Assembly: GCA_016710275.1 (NCBI GenBank)
Contig: JADJXS010000001.1
Location: forward strand, 1,426,001 to 1,490,000
Source of the DNA: Phycisphaerales bacterium
GTDB lineage: Bacteria > Planctomycetota > Phycisphaerae > UBA1845 > Fen-1342
Direction: 5' to 3'
Length of the DNA stretch: 64,000 nt
The notes below the pieces were generated by a model that was given only the letters and a program-made list of their open reading frames with translations, did no database searches and was not told where the DNA came from. Below are positions 44,275 to 53,076 of the stretch, piece after piece; within the stretch, counting starts at the first letter, position 1; each line of letters opens with the position of its first letter. The position numbers and the translations under genes are program-made.

Positions 44275-46422
44275 ATGTTCACACGCCGGCTGCGGTGGCT
44301 GCTGATTGCGTTCGCGGGGCTGGGCGTCGTGCTCGTCGCGCGGCTGTTCGAGCTGCAGGTGCTTCGCGCGGCGGAATTCGAGCTGCTGGCCGTTCGCATG
44401 GTGACGCGACCGGAGCGCATGCTTCCCGCGCCGCGCGGCGCGATTCTGGATCGTGCCGGCCGCCTGCTGGCGGCGGATGAGCCGGCCTTCGACGTGCTGG
44501 TGCATTACGGCGTGCTGGCCGCCCGGGCCGACTACCTCAACGCATGTGCCCGCGAGCTGCGCCGCCGGGGGGAATTCCCGACGAGTCAGCCCATTCCCGA
44601 GATCGCGACCGAACTGCGCCTGCGCATCGGCGAAATGTGGAATGAGCTGGCGCAGCTCACCGGCCGGCCGCTCTCCGAAATCGTCGAGCGCGGCGCGAGC
44701 GTGCGTGAGCAGGTGGAGCGCGTCAGCCGCGTGGTGCGCGAGCGCTCGCCGACCATCGAGCGAATCGAGATGGAGGACCAGATGTTCTCCCTTGTCGATG
44801 CGCTCGACAACGACACGGCGCTGCGCGTGCGGCTGGCGCTGGAGCGGCACCCGTGGCTGCGGGTCGCGCCGGCGTCGCGGCGGGTGGTGCGAGCGGGGGA
44901 TTCGCTGGTGCACGTGCTCGGGCGCACCGGTCCGGCCTCGCGCGAGCTGATCGAGGCGGACGAGCTGGCCCACGACGAATTTCGCCGCCGCCGCCCGGGG
45001 GATCGCACCGGCACTTCCGGCGCGGAACGAGCGGCCGACGCGGTGCTGCGCGGCGCATCGGGGCGACTGGTGGAGGAGCCGGACGGCCGCGTGCTCGATT
45101 ATGTCGCGCCGATCCCCGGCGAGGATGTGCGCCTGACGATCGATGCAGCGCTGCAGGATGCGGTGCTGGAGCGGCTGGCGGCGGCGGTTGAGAAAAGCGT
45201 GCATCCGGCGGGCGGGGCGGCCGTGGTGCTGGATGTGCAGACGCGCGAAGTGCTGGCGCTGGTCAGCTACCCGGTCTACAGCCGCGAGGACGCCGCACGC
45301 CGGTATGCCGAGCTTCTGGCGGACACTCGCCGCGCGCCGCTGCTGTCGCGGGCGGTTGCGGCGCAGTACGCGCCCGGTTCGATCTGCAAGGTTGCGACCG
45401 TGATCGCGGGGCTGAGCGAGGGCGTGGTCTCGCCGCAGACGCGGATTCACTGCACCGGGCGTTTCATTCCGACCATGCCCAACGCCTTCCGCTGCTGGAT
45501 CTACAACCAGAACCCGGGCGTCACTCACGACATGGGCAACCCGGCCGGACAAACGGCGGAAGACGCGATCCGCAATTCGTGCAACATCTACTTCTTCAGT
45601 GTCGGCGATCGGCTGGGAGCGGGGCGGCTGACGGCGTGGTTTGAGCGGCTCGGATTGGGACGCACGCAGGGAACCGGGCTGGTGGAGGAAGTGGCCGGAA
45701 TCGTCCCGACGCGCGATTGGATGCAGCGACGGCAGCGGCGGGACCATCAGCCCGCCGACGCCTGGAATTTCTCGATCGGGCAGGGCGAGGTCACCTGCAC
45801 GCCGCTCCAGGCGGCGGGCATCGCCGCAACGGTCGCCGCCGGCCGGTGGGAGCCGGTGCGGTTGATCGTCGATCCGGAGGGTGCGCCGGTGCCGCCGCGG
45901 CTGGCGGAGCGATTCACGCTGGATGAGGCGCTGCTGCGCCCGGTGCGGGCCGGGATGTGGCGGGTGGTGAACGAGCGCGGCGGAACGGCGCATGTCGCAC
46001 GGCTCGAGCGGCGCGATTTCGAGTTGTGTGGCAAGACCGGGTCGGCACAGGCGGTGCCGACCGTGCTGTCGCGTCGCTACATCTTTGAATGGCCCGACGG
46101 GCGGCGCGAGGAAGTGGTCGCCGCGTCGGAGTCCGAGGCCCGCTCGGCTCTTGATGAGGAGCAGCCGCGCCTGGTGGGTACCCGCGCCGCGGAGCGCTAT
46201 CCGGCCATCGGTCCGGAGGATCGCCTGCCCGCGCACGCCTGGTTCATCGGCTACACGCAGTCCACGTCCACGCGCCGCGGCGCAGCGCCGCAGGGGCCGT
46301 CTTACGCGATTGCGGTGCTGATCGAATTCGGCGGCAGCGGCGGCCGCGTGGCCGGGCCGGCGGCCCGGGAGATCGCGAACGCGGTGATCGAGTGGAGCGC
46401 GTCGGTCGAGGGCGGGTCGTGA
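44275..46422 (+). CDS. mrdA: Penicillin-binding protein 2 (class B transpeptidase)
   Basis: A 715-residue peptidoglycan transpeptidase. There is one N-terminal membrane helix (about residues 8-25), a dimerisation/pedestal region with 'APRGAILDRAGRLLA', and the transpeptidase domain from about 310. The active-site serine is in 'PGSICK' (Ser369, Lys372), the S-x-N motif is S-C-N (435-437) and the K-T-G motif is 587-589. RodA follows with a 4-nt overlap (GTGA), the usual PBP2-RodA pair that elongates the cell wall. MreB, MreC and MreD are not here. The gene is evidence that this planctomycete makes peptidoglycan. No strong SD lies before the ATG. Confidence 0.92.
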   Translation: MFTRRLRWLLIAFAGLGVVLVARLFELQVLRAAEFELLAVRMVTRPERMLPAPRGAILDRAGRLLAADEPAFDVLVHYGVLAARADYLNACARELRRRGEFPTSQPIPEIATELRLRIGEMWNELAQLTGRPLSEIVERGASVREQVERVSRVVRERSPTIERIEMEDQMFSLVDALDNDTALRVRLALERHPWLRVAPASRRVVRAGDSLVHVLGRTGPASRELIEADELAHDEFRRRRPGDRTGTSGAERAADAVLRGASGRLVEEPDGRVLDYVAPIPGEDVRLTIDAALQDAVLERLAAAVEKSVHPAGGAAVVLDVQTREVLALVSYPVYSREDAARRYAELLADTRRAPLLSRAVAAQYAPGSICKVATVIAGLSEGVVSPQTRIHCTGRFIPTMPNAFRCWIYNQNPGVTHDMGNPAGQTAEDAIRNSCNIYFFSVGDRLGAGRLTAWFERLGLGRTQGTGLVEEVAGIVPTRDWMQRRQRRDHQPADAWNFSIGQGEVTCTPLQAAGIAATVAAGRWEPVRLIVDPEGAPVPPRLAERFTLDEALLRPVRAGMWRVVNERGGTAHVARLERRDFELCGKTGSAQAVPTVLSRRYIFEWPDGRREEVVAASESEARSALDEEQPRLVGTRAAERYPAIGPEDRLPAHAWFIGYTQSTSTRRGAAPQGPSYAIAVLIEFGGSGGRVAGPAAREIANAVIEWSASVEGGS

Positions 46423-47678
46423 GCGCCGCCATGACGGTTCGAGGTCCGCGGCTGCGCTGGGGGCTGCTGCTTCCCGTGCTGTTCCTGCTCGCGATGGGAC
46501 TGGCCACGATTCACACCACCTCGCGCAGCGGCGAAGCAGATGCGCTCGGCATCGGGCCTGGCGCAGCGCCGATTGCGGACAAGGGCTGGCTCGCGGTGGT
46601 TCGCGAAACCGCGGAGCGCACCACGTTCCGCCAGTGGGCGTTTGTGCTGACCGGGGTCGGATTGCTGGCGCTGGTGGCGATTCCGAGTTACCAGTGGCTG
46701 GGGCGCTTCGCCTATGTGGCGTATGCCGCGGTCCTTGCCATGCTGCTGCTGCTGGCGCTGGATCGCTGGCTCGATCCATTCGGCATCGACGTGCCGCTGG
46801 TGCCGGTTCGCCGCGCGACGCGCCGCTGGATCGAGTTCGGAGCAATCGGCATTCAGCCCAGCGAGTTCATGAAAGTGGCGCTGGTGCTGTGCCTGGCGCG
46901 CTACCTGCGCTACCGGGAGGATGTGCAGGAGTGGCGCGGGCTGATCCGCCCCTTCGCGCTGACGGCGCTGCCGATGGCGTTGATTCACTTCCAGCCCGAT
47001 CTGGGAACGCTGCTGATGCTGCTCCCGATCCTGTTCGCGATGCTGTGGGTCGCCGGCGCGCGAAAGCGCCACCTGGCAGTCATACTGGGGGCGGGGCTGG
47101 TGGCCGCGCCGTTTTTCTATGCGTTCGTGATGCGCGACTACCAGCGCGTGCGGGTGGATGTCGTATTTCGCCAGGAATCGGCCGATGAGCGCTGGCACCG
47201 ACGGGAGGGCTACCAGTTGCGGCAGGCCAAGGCCGCGCTGGGCACGGGCGGCGTCACCGGCGCGGGGTTCGGGCAGGGGCTGTTCGTGACGCAGGATGCG
47301 CTGCTGCCGGAGCGCCACAACGACTTCATCTTCGCGATGATCGGGCATCAATTCGGCCTGCTGGGAGCGGCGGCCGTCATCCTCGCCTACTTGATCTTCG
47401 CGCTCGTCGGAGCGGAAGTCGCCGGGTTGACCAACGACCCCTTCGGGCGGCTGATCGCCGTCGGGCTGACGGTCATGATCGTGTCCCAGGGCCTCATGAA
47501 TATCGCGATGATTGTGGGGCTGATCCCGATCACCGGGGTGACGCTCCCGTTCGTGAGCTATGGCGGCAGCAGCATCTGGGCCGGGCTGATCGCGCTTGGG
47601 CTGCTGCTGAACATCGAGCGCCGCCGGCCGCTGATGATGGGGCGGGCCCCGACGGCCTTTGACAGGGAAGGGACATGA
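46419..47678 (+). CDS. rodA: RodA/FtsW-type peptidoglycan polymerase
   Basis: A 419-residue SEDS-family protein with about ten membrane helices. 'WIEFGAIGIQPSEFMKVALVLCLARYL', 'HFQPDLGTLLMLLPI', 'EGYQLRQAKAALGTGGVTGAGFGQG' with 'LPERHNDFIFAMIGHQFGLLG', and 'GLIPITGVTLPFVSYGGSS' are the family signatures. It includes the extracytoplasmic loop with the catalytic Asp region. It works with the PBP2 encoded just upstream to polymerise glycan strands during elongation. The GTG start at 46419 overlaps the mrdA stop; an ATG four codons later is an alternative. Confidence 0.92.
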   Translation: MSAAMTVRGPRLRWGLLLPVLFLLAMGLATIHTTSRSGEADALGIGPGAAPIADKGWLAVVRETAERTTFRQWAFVLTGVGLLALVAIPSYQWLGRFAYVAYAAVLAMLLLLALDRWLDPFGIDVPLVPVRRATRRWIEFGAIGIQPSEFMKVALVLCLARYLRYREDVQEWRGLIRPFALTALPMALIHFQPDLGTLLMLLPILFAMLWVAGARKRHLAVILGAGLVAAPFFYAFVMRDYQRVRVDVVFRQESADERWHRREGYQLRQAKAALGTGGVTGAGFGQGLFVTQDALLPERHNDFIFAMIGHQFGLLGAAAVILAYLIFALVGAEVAGLTNDPFGRLIAVGLTVMIVSQGLMNIAMIVGLIPITGVTLPFVSYGGSSIWAGLIALGLLLNIERRRPLMMGRAPTAFDREGT

Positions 47679-48145
47679 AGCCTCCTCCAGAGTCCGAAGC
47701 CCGGGGAATGAGCAGCTACTGGGCGTACCTTGCCCGACAACTGCCGGAGCTGGAGCTGCTGCCGGATGACGCCGCGCGGCGCGAAGTGTTCGCAATGCTG
47801 CAGAAGCGTTTCTTTGCGCGGAGTTGGCGATTCTGGCTTTATTGGGCGGTTTTCTTCGTATTGGCGTTGGGGTCCGTTTCCGCGGGCTTCCCGAAACTGG
47901 CCGCCGCCGTCAATTGGATCGGCCTGCCTCACTGGTTTGCGCTGGTTGTCGTGGTTCTGGCGCTGATTGTCGCCTTTTACATCGGGATAGGGCTGTTCTG
48001 GGAGCGCCCGATGACTCGCGCCGTCCGACGGGAGCTGGTTGGCCGCGGAATACGGATTTGCGTGAACTGCGGCTACGACTGCCGGGCACAGCAGCAGCCG
48101 CGCTGCCCGGAATGCGGACGGGAACCGTCGGGCAGGGCGGGTTAG
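47675..48145 (+). CDS. Small membrane protein with C-terminal zinc ribbon
   Basis: A 156-residue protein. Two hydrophobic segments (about residues 53-70 and 86-110) are followed by a basic stretch and 'CVNCGYDCRAQQQPRCPECGRE', two C-x-x-C knuckles typical of a zinc ribbon. Similar 'C.xCGYD..........CPECG' tails are common in planctomycetes, with unknown role. The ATG overlaps the rodA stop (ATGA), so it is translationally coupled to the PBP2-RodA pair and may be an accessory of cell-wall synthesis. Confidence 0.7.
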   Translation: MKPPPESEARGMSSYWAYLARQLPELELLPDDAARREVFAMLQKRFFARSWRFWLYWAVFFVLALGSVSAGFPKLAAAVNWIGLPHWFALVVVVLALIVAFYIGIGLFWERPMTRAVRRELVGRGIRICVNCGYDCRAQQQPRCPECGREPSGRAG

Positions 48146-48159
48146 GGCGGTCGTGCCGC

Positions 48160-48165
48160 TACAAT
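48160..48165 (+). promoter_or_regulatory. Possible -10 element of the DtxR-type regulator
   Basis: TACAAT, followed by a leader of about 25 nt with 'ggagg' (48184-48188) before the GTG at 48195. No clear -35. In contrast with several other genes here, this one has a leader and an SD. Confidence 0.4.
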
Positions 48166-48194
48166 GAGATCGGGTCCGTTCGCGGAGGCCGGCG

Positions 48195-48719
48195 GTGGAG
48201 ACCTGGAAGGAATTTGAGCACAACGTGGTGACGCACAGCGCCGCTCACCACCTGATGGCGGTGGACGACCTGGTGCGCAAGCTCGGCTACGCGCGCGTAT
48301 CGGACGTCGCTCGGGTGCTGGGCATCACCCGCGGCAGTGTTTCGGTCTCACTCCAGCCGCTCAAGGAAGCGGGGCTGGTGCAACAGGATGAGAATCGCCA
48401 CCTGCGGCTCTCCCCGGCCGGGCAATCACTCGTCGATTCGATCAAGACCAAGCGGCACGTCGTGCAGCGGCTGTTCGCCGACGTGCTGGGGGTTTCCGCC
48501 GAGCAGGCCGAGATCGACGCCTGCAAGCTCGAACACCTGCTCTCGAATGAGACTGCGCGGCGGCTGGTGTCGTTCCTTCGCTTCGTGGATCGCGGCACGC
48601 CGGAGTCGCGCCGCTTCTTTGACGCGCTGCGCTCGCACGATTCGCAGTGCTCGCATGAGCCGAGCGCGTGTCCGAGCTGCCCCAGCGCGTGTCTGGCCGA
48701 TACGCTGCGCCAGAGCTGA
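48195..48719 (+). CDS. DtxR/MntR-family metal-dependent repressor
   Basis: A 174-residue regulator. Residues 10-75 form a winged helix ('VSDVARVLGITRGSVSVSLQPLKEAGLV'). The dimerisation/metal domain has 'ACKLEHLLSNETARRL', in which Cys110, Glu113 and His114 match the primary metal-site ligands Cys102, Glu105 and His106 of DtxR. The SH3-like third domain is absent, as in MntR. The C-terminus has an unusual Cys-rich tail ('QCSHEPSACPSCPSACLAD'), which could bind metal or sense redox. A ferritin-like gene follows on the same strand, so iron is the likely signal. GTG start with 'ggagg' 7 nt upstream. Confidence 0.85.
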   Translation: METWKEFEHNVVTHSAAHHLMAVDDLVRKLGYARVSDVARVLGITRGSVSVSLQPLKEAGLVQQDENRHLRLSPAGQSLVDSIKTKRHVVQRLFADVLGVSAEQAEIDACKLEHLLSNETARRLVSFLRFVDRGTPESRRFFDALRSHDSQCSHEPSACPSCPSACLADTLRQS

Positions 48720-48793
48720 GACCCGCAGCGCCGGCGGCCCGCCGGGGCGGGTCGCCCTACGAAACTGGTCATTTGCAGATGGGTGCTCATCAC

Positions 48794-49264
48794 ATGTCAC
48801 AACCCGCGTATGGATCCGCGCCACGCTCGGCCGCCGGCGGCGCCGCACTTTCCGCCGACGAACTGGCCGAGGAGCTCAATCGCGTCTTCGCCGAGGAAAT
48901 CGAGGCGGCGATGCGCTACCTGCACCTGGCCAACGCCGTCCGCGGTCTGGACCGCCTGACGGTTGAGCCGATTCTGAAGCGCGGTTTCTCCGAGACGATT
49001 CAGCACGCCGAGGTCATTGCGCAGAAGATCCGCGCGCTGGGGCATGTGCCGCGGGTCGAGCTGCAGATCGCCTGCCCGGGTGAGCCGGTGACAGCCCGCG
49101 AGTCGCTGCGCATCGCGCTGACATTTGAGGAAGCGGCGCTCGAGGCCTATCAGGATCTGCTGCGGCGCGTCGAGGGCGACGTGCCGATGGAGGAATTCAT
49201 CCGTTCGCAGATCGCATTGGAATCGGCCCACGTCGCGGAGTTGAAGGAACTGCTCGTCGGCTGA
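48794..49264 (+). CDS. Bacterioferritin-like diiron protein without the haem ligand
   Basis: A 156-residue four-helix ferritin-like protein. Diiron ligands are visible as the Glu in 'EEIEAAMRYLH', E-x-x-x-H in 'SETIQHAE', the Glu in 'EEAALEAYQDLL' and E-x-x-H in 'ALESAHVAELKELL'. In bacterioferritin, Met52 that binds haem lies two residues before this His; here that position is Ile, so haem binding is not expected. It should oxidise and store iron. The gene follows a DtxR-type regulator by 74 nt and may be its target. The start is uncertain: ATG at 48794 or 48779, neither with a clear SD. Confidence 0.82.
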   Translation: MSQPAYGSAPRSAAGGAALSADELAEELNRVFAEEIEAAMRYLHLANAVRGLDRLTVEPILKRGFSETIQHAEVIAQKIRALGHVPRVELQIACPGEPVTARESLRIALTFEEAALEAYQDLLRRVEGDVPMEEFIRSQIALESAHVAELKELLVG

Positions 49265-49283
49265 ATGGCGACGCCGGGATGGA

Positions 49284-50519
49284 TCAGCGGACGGCCTGAA
49301 TCAGAATCACCAGCAGCGCCACCAGCAGCCCCGCACCCAGCACGACTGCCACCCACATCGGCGACGTGGCCTGGTCGGTGTTTCGGTCCTTTGCCGGCTC
49401 GGCCGGGGCGACCGTATTGCCCTGCGAGAGCGAATCCAGTGAGTGATGCGCCAGCAGCCGCCCGGCGTGCAGAGGCATCTGTCCGCGCGAGAGCAGCTCC
49501 ATGTCCACCAGCAGTTCCCGGCAGCCGGAGTAGCGCTCTTCGCGGTTCTTGGACATCATCATCTCGATCATTGCGGCGCAGCCGGCCGTCAGGCGGGTCG
49601 TGATGTGATCCGGCGGCGTCAGCGGCTCGCGCAGGTGCTTGTGCATCACCGCCGAGGGCGTCGGTCCCTCGAAGGGGACGCGACCGGTGACCATGTGATA
49701 GAGCGTTGCCCCCAGCGAATAGATGTCGGCGCGCTTGTCGATGTCCACTTCGCCGCGGATCTGCTCGGGGCTGATGTAATAGGGGGTGCCGTAGGCGCGG
49801 CCGGCCTCGGCCATGGCGGCTTCGAGGTCGGTGGCCTCGCGCGCCAGGCCCATGTCGGCCAGCTTGGCGACCCGTTCCGGCGTCAGCATGATGTTTTTGG
49901 GCTTCACGTCGCGGTGGATGATGCCGCGGTCGTGTGCGTGCTGCAGGGCACGCGCGATCTGCATCCCGATGTTGAGCGCCTCTTCCTCGGGATAGACCTT
50001 GCCGGTGGCCAGCTCGTCGTAGACCGTGCAGCCTTCGACAAATTCCATGACGAAGTAGTGGACGCCGTTGTGGTCGGCCACGTCGATGGCCTGCACGATG
50101 TTGTTGTGATTCAGCGCGGCGGCGGCCCGCCCCTCCCGGTAGAAGCGCTCCACGAACTCGGCGTTGCGGCTGAGGCGCTTGGGCAGCACCTTCACCGCCA
50201 CGACGCGATCGAGCGAAATCTGCTTGGCCTTGTAGACCACCGCCATCGCCCCGGCGCCGACCTTCTTCTGCAGGATGTAGCCGGGAATCTGCTGGGCCGG
50301 GCGGGTGTCCGAATCCTCGCTGGCCCCCCCTTGCAGCCGGGCAAGCTGCGTCCGCGTGAGAAAGCCCATATCCACCAGCACGTCCGCCAGCGGGCGGGTG
50401 CGGCCGTTGACGGCCGTGCGGCGCTGAGTCTCCTCGGCGGATTTCACCTCGTCGGCCGTGGCGAGGTTGCGGGCCAGGATCGCCTTGACAATCTGGCTTT
50501 CTTCGGAAATGTCCGCCAC
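49284..50519 (-). CDS. Membrane-anchored Ser/Thr protein kinase
   Basis: A 411-residue kinase. Residues 1-65 form a helical domain of the type found at the N-terminus of type II/IV secretion ATPases ('ADVLVDMGFLTRTQLARL'). Kinase domain: 'GAGAMAVVYKA', catalytic lysine in 'VAVKVL' (Lys110), catalytic loop 'HRDVKPKN' (Asp204), metal-binding Asp222 in 'ADMG' (usually D-F-G) and 'GTPYYISPEQ'. The last 25 residues form one membrane helix, so the kinase faces the cytosol without an extracellular sensor. GTG start at 50519. Substrates are unknown; an FHA-type protein is encoded 40 kb away. Confidence 0.9.
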   Translation of the reverse strand: MADISEESQIVKAILARNLATADEVKSAEETQRRTAVNGRTRPLADVLVDMGFLTRTQLARLQGGASEDSDTRPAQQIPGYILQKKVGAGAMAVVYKAKQISLDRVVAVKVLPKRLSRNAEFVERFYREGRAAAALNHNNIVQAIDVADHNGVHYFVMEFVEGCTVYDELATGKVYPEEEALNIGMQIARALQHAHDRGIIHRDVKPKNIMLTPERVAKLADMGLAREATDLEAAMAEAGRAYGTPYYISPEQIRGEVDIDKRADIYSLGATLYHMVTGRVPFEGPTPSAVMHKHLREPLTPPDHITTRLTAGCAAMIEMMMSKNREERYSGCRELLVDMELLSRGQMPLHAGRLLAHHSLDSLSQGNTVAPAEPAKDRNTDQATSPMWVAVVLGAGLLVALLVILIQAVR

Positions 50520-50677
50520 AGGTGAGAGCCTTGCCGCCGGGAACCGGGTACACTCAAATCAGGACGCGCGTGCGAGACACTCAAGTGTACTCAGCCGCCA
50601 TGCGGGAATCAAACCACGCGGGTTCGCGACCCGCGTTTCATCACCCACCGCCCGCGCGGGCAGGACGCCGAAGCGCC

Positions 50678-53008
50678 ATGCAGCACGCACGACAGTCGAA
50701 TCGCGCCGCTTGCGCGATCACCACGCTCCTGTTTCTCATCGGCAGCGCCGGGGCCGCCTTCGCCGCCGGAGAGGATTTTTCGACCGTCACGGACGACGCC
50801 GTCCGGGCGGCCGTTGATCGCGGGGTCGAGTACATCCAGGGCCGCCAGACCGGGCTGCACTGGGAGCCTCACGGCCGCGCCGAGGACGACCGCCACTTCG
50901 GCGGCAGCACCGCGCTGGCGCTGCTGGCGCTGCTCTACGCCGGCGAAGACCCGCGCTCCCCCCGAATGAGGGACTCGCTGGACTGGCTGGCCTCCAAGCC
51001 GCTGCGCAGCGTGTATGCAGTCGGGCTGCGGGCCCACGCGCTGGCGATTGTCCCGGGGGACCGCTACCGGGACCGGTTGACGCGCGACGTGCAATGGCTG
51101 ATCGACGCGCAGCATCCGCGCGGCTCCGATTTCGAAGGCGGCTTCGGATACGAGACTCACCGCGAGGGCGGGTTCGACAACTCCAACAGCCAGGTCGGCG
51201 TGCTGGGCGCGTGGATGGCGGCCGAGGCGGGCGTCACCGTGCCGGACGAGTTCTGGTTCCTCGTCGAGCGGCACTGGCTGCGCGTGCAGACGCGCGAGGG
51301 CGGCTGGGGCTATCAGAAGGACGGCCCCAGCGGCAGCATGACCGCCGCCGGGCTGGCCACGATGTTCGTCGTGCTGGACCTGGTCTACGCCCGCGACACC
51401 GGCAAGTTCGACGGCAAGTCCACATCGCGCTGCGGCATGCTGCAGGAAACCGGGAAGGTCGTCTCGTCGATCACCCGGGCCATGCAGTATCTCAGCGACA
51501 TCTTCGCGCTGGAGAACCCCAACGGCGACAGCGGCTGGACGTACTACTATCTGTACGGCGTCGAGCGGGTGGGCCGCGCTTCGGGGCGAAAGTACTTCGG
51601 CGACAAGGACTGGTTCCGGCTCGGCGCACGATTCCTGCTCGCCAAGCAGGACGTGAAGGAGGGAAGCTGGGATCCGCTCACCTCCAACGCCGAGATGAAC
51701 ACGCTGCACCACACCTGCTTCGCGGTGATGTTCCTCTGTCACGGCCGCGCGCCGCTGCTCTTCAACAAGCTCGACTACGGCGCCGGGGCCAACACCAAGA
51801 CCCGCGACGTCGCCGGGCTGAACCGCTATGTGCAGCGCTCCTCCGAAAAGCTGCTCAACTGGCAGACGGTGACGCTGGGCGGGGAATTCGCCGACTGGCT
51901 CGAAGCGCCGGTGCTTTACTTCTGCGGGCACGACGATCCGCGCTTCAGCGAGGCCGACGTGCAGCGCATTCGCGAGTACTGCCTGCGCGGCGGGCTGGTG
52001 CTGGGCGTCGCCTGCTGCGGCAAACCGGATTTCTCAGCCGGCTTCCGGCGGCTGGCGGCGCGCGCCTTCCCCGAGTTCCCGCTTCGCGAGCTTCCGCCGC
52101 GCCACCCGCTCTTCAACGGCGACGTGCAATTCCCGATCGCCGACCCGCCGCCGATGTTCGAGGTGCACAACGGCAGCCGCACGCTGATGCTGCTCTCGCC
52201 GACCGACATTTCCGCGGCCTGGCACCAGTTCCTGATTCACAAGTACGAGCCGCATCTGCAACTCGGCACCAACATCTTCTGGTACGCGACCGACAAATCG
52301 ACCTTCGCCAGCCGCCTTGCCACCATCGAGATTCCCGCGCGCAACGCCAAGCCGCGCCAGTCCGTCGCGCTGGCGAGGATTTCCCACGACGGCGGGTGGG
52401 ATGTGGAGCCGTTCGGCTGGACGCGCGTCACGCGGCACATCGCCGCGCACGGCGGGGTGCGCCTGCTGGTGACGTCGGGCGTGAAGTTCGAGAATCTCAC
52501 CTTCGAGGAATTCAAGATCGCCTACGTCACGGGAACCCGCGCGATGCGCCTGTCGCGTGAGGACCGCGACGCGCTGCGCAAGTTCCTCAGCGCCGGCGGC
52601 ACGCTGCTGGCGGATGCCGCCAACGCCTCGACCGAGTTTCTCAACTCCTTCGAGGAGGAGCTGACCGACGTGCTGCGCACGCAGCCGCTGGCCGTGCCGG
52701 AGGATTCCTCTCTGCTCTCCGGCGCGGGTATCCCGGGCGCCGCAAACGTGACGCAGGTGAACGTGCGGCAGGCTGCCCGCAGCATGGCGGGTGCGGCGGG
52801 CGCTCCGCGCCTGCGCGGCTATCGCATCGGCCGCCGCTGGGCGGTCCTCTATTCCCCGCTTGATCTGAGCAGCGGCTTTCTCGGCACGCCGATCTTCGGC
52901 TGTCGCGGCTACACCCCCGAGAGCGCGCTGGAGATCGCCCGGAATATGATGCTGTACGCGGCGCTGTCCTCAAGCGAGAAGGCGAAGATCGATCGCGCGT
53001 CGCGATAG
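50678..53008 (+). CDS. Squalene-hopene-cyclase-like repeat/DUF4159 protein
   Basis: A 776-residue exported protein. Residues 1-32 are a signal peptide. Residues 40-370 contain helical repeats of the prenyltransferase/terpene-cyclase type ('GVEYIQGRQTG', 'EGGFGYETHREGGFDNSNSQVGVLGAW', 'EGGWGYQKDGPSGSMTAAGLATM', 'GWTYYYLYGVERVGRASG'). The cyclase D-x-D-D acid is not obvious, so it need not be an enzyme. Residues 400-776 match DUF4159 ('APVLYFCGHDDPRFSEADVQRIREYCLRGG', 'LRKFLSAGGTLLADA'), a glutamine-amidotransferase-like fold. The combination is widespread in planctomycetes and unassigned. ATG at 50678 chosen for the signal peptide; earlier ATGs are in frame. Divergent from the kinase gene. Confidence 0.75.
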   Translation: MQHARQSNRAACAITTLLFLIGSAGAAFAAGEDFSTVTDDAVRAAVDRGVEYIQGRQTGLHWEPHGRAEDDRHFGGSTALALLALLYAGEDPRSPRMRDSLDWLASKPLRSVYAVGLRAHALAIVPGDRYRDRLTRDVQWLIDAQHPRGSDFEGGFGYETHREGGFDNSNSQVGVLGAWMAAEAGVTVPDEFWFLVERHWLRVQTREGGWGYQKDGPSGSMTAAGLATMFVVLDLVYARDTGKFDGKSTSRCGMLQETGKVVSSITRAMQYLSDIFALENPNGDSGWTYYYLYGVERVGRASGRKYFGDKDWFRLGARFLLAKQDVKEGSWDPLTSNAEMNTLHHTCFAVMFLCHGRAPLLFNKLDYGAGANTKTRDVAGLNRYVQRSSEKLLNWQTVTLGGEFADWLEAPVLYFCGHDDPRFSEADVQRIREYCLRGGLVLGVACCGKPDFSAGFRRLAARAFPEFPLRELPPRHPLFNGDVQFPIADPPPMFEVHNGSRTLMLLSPTDISAAWHQFLIHKYEPHLQLGTNIFWYATDKSTFASRLATIEIPARNAKPRQSVALARISHDGGWDVEPFGWTRVTRHIAAHGGVRLLVTSGVKFENLTFEEFKIAYVTGTRAMRLSREDRDALRKFLSAGGTLLADAANASTEFLNSFEEELTDVLRTQPLAVPEDSSLLSGAGIPGAANVTQVNVRQAARSMAGAAGAPRLRGYRIGRRWAVLYSPLDLSSGFLGTPIFGCRGYTPESALEIARNMMLYAALSSSEKAKIDRASR

Positions 53009-53076
53009 AAAGCCGGTGTCGCCGCGGCGCGTCGCCGATCCCGTTTTTCGGGGGCGCGTCCGGTGCGGAGACGGAC

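Noticed and set aside
48720..48793. DtxR-box operator before the ferritin gene
   Set aside because: No palindrome similar to known DtxR, IdeR or MntR boxes could be seen; the regulatory link is by context only.
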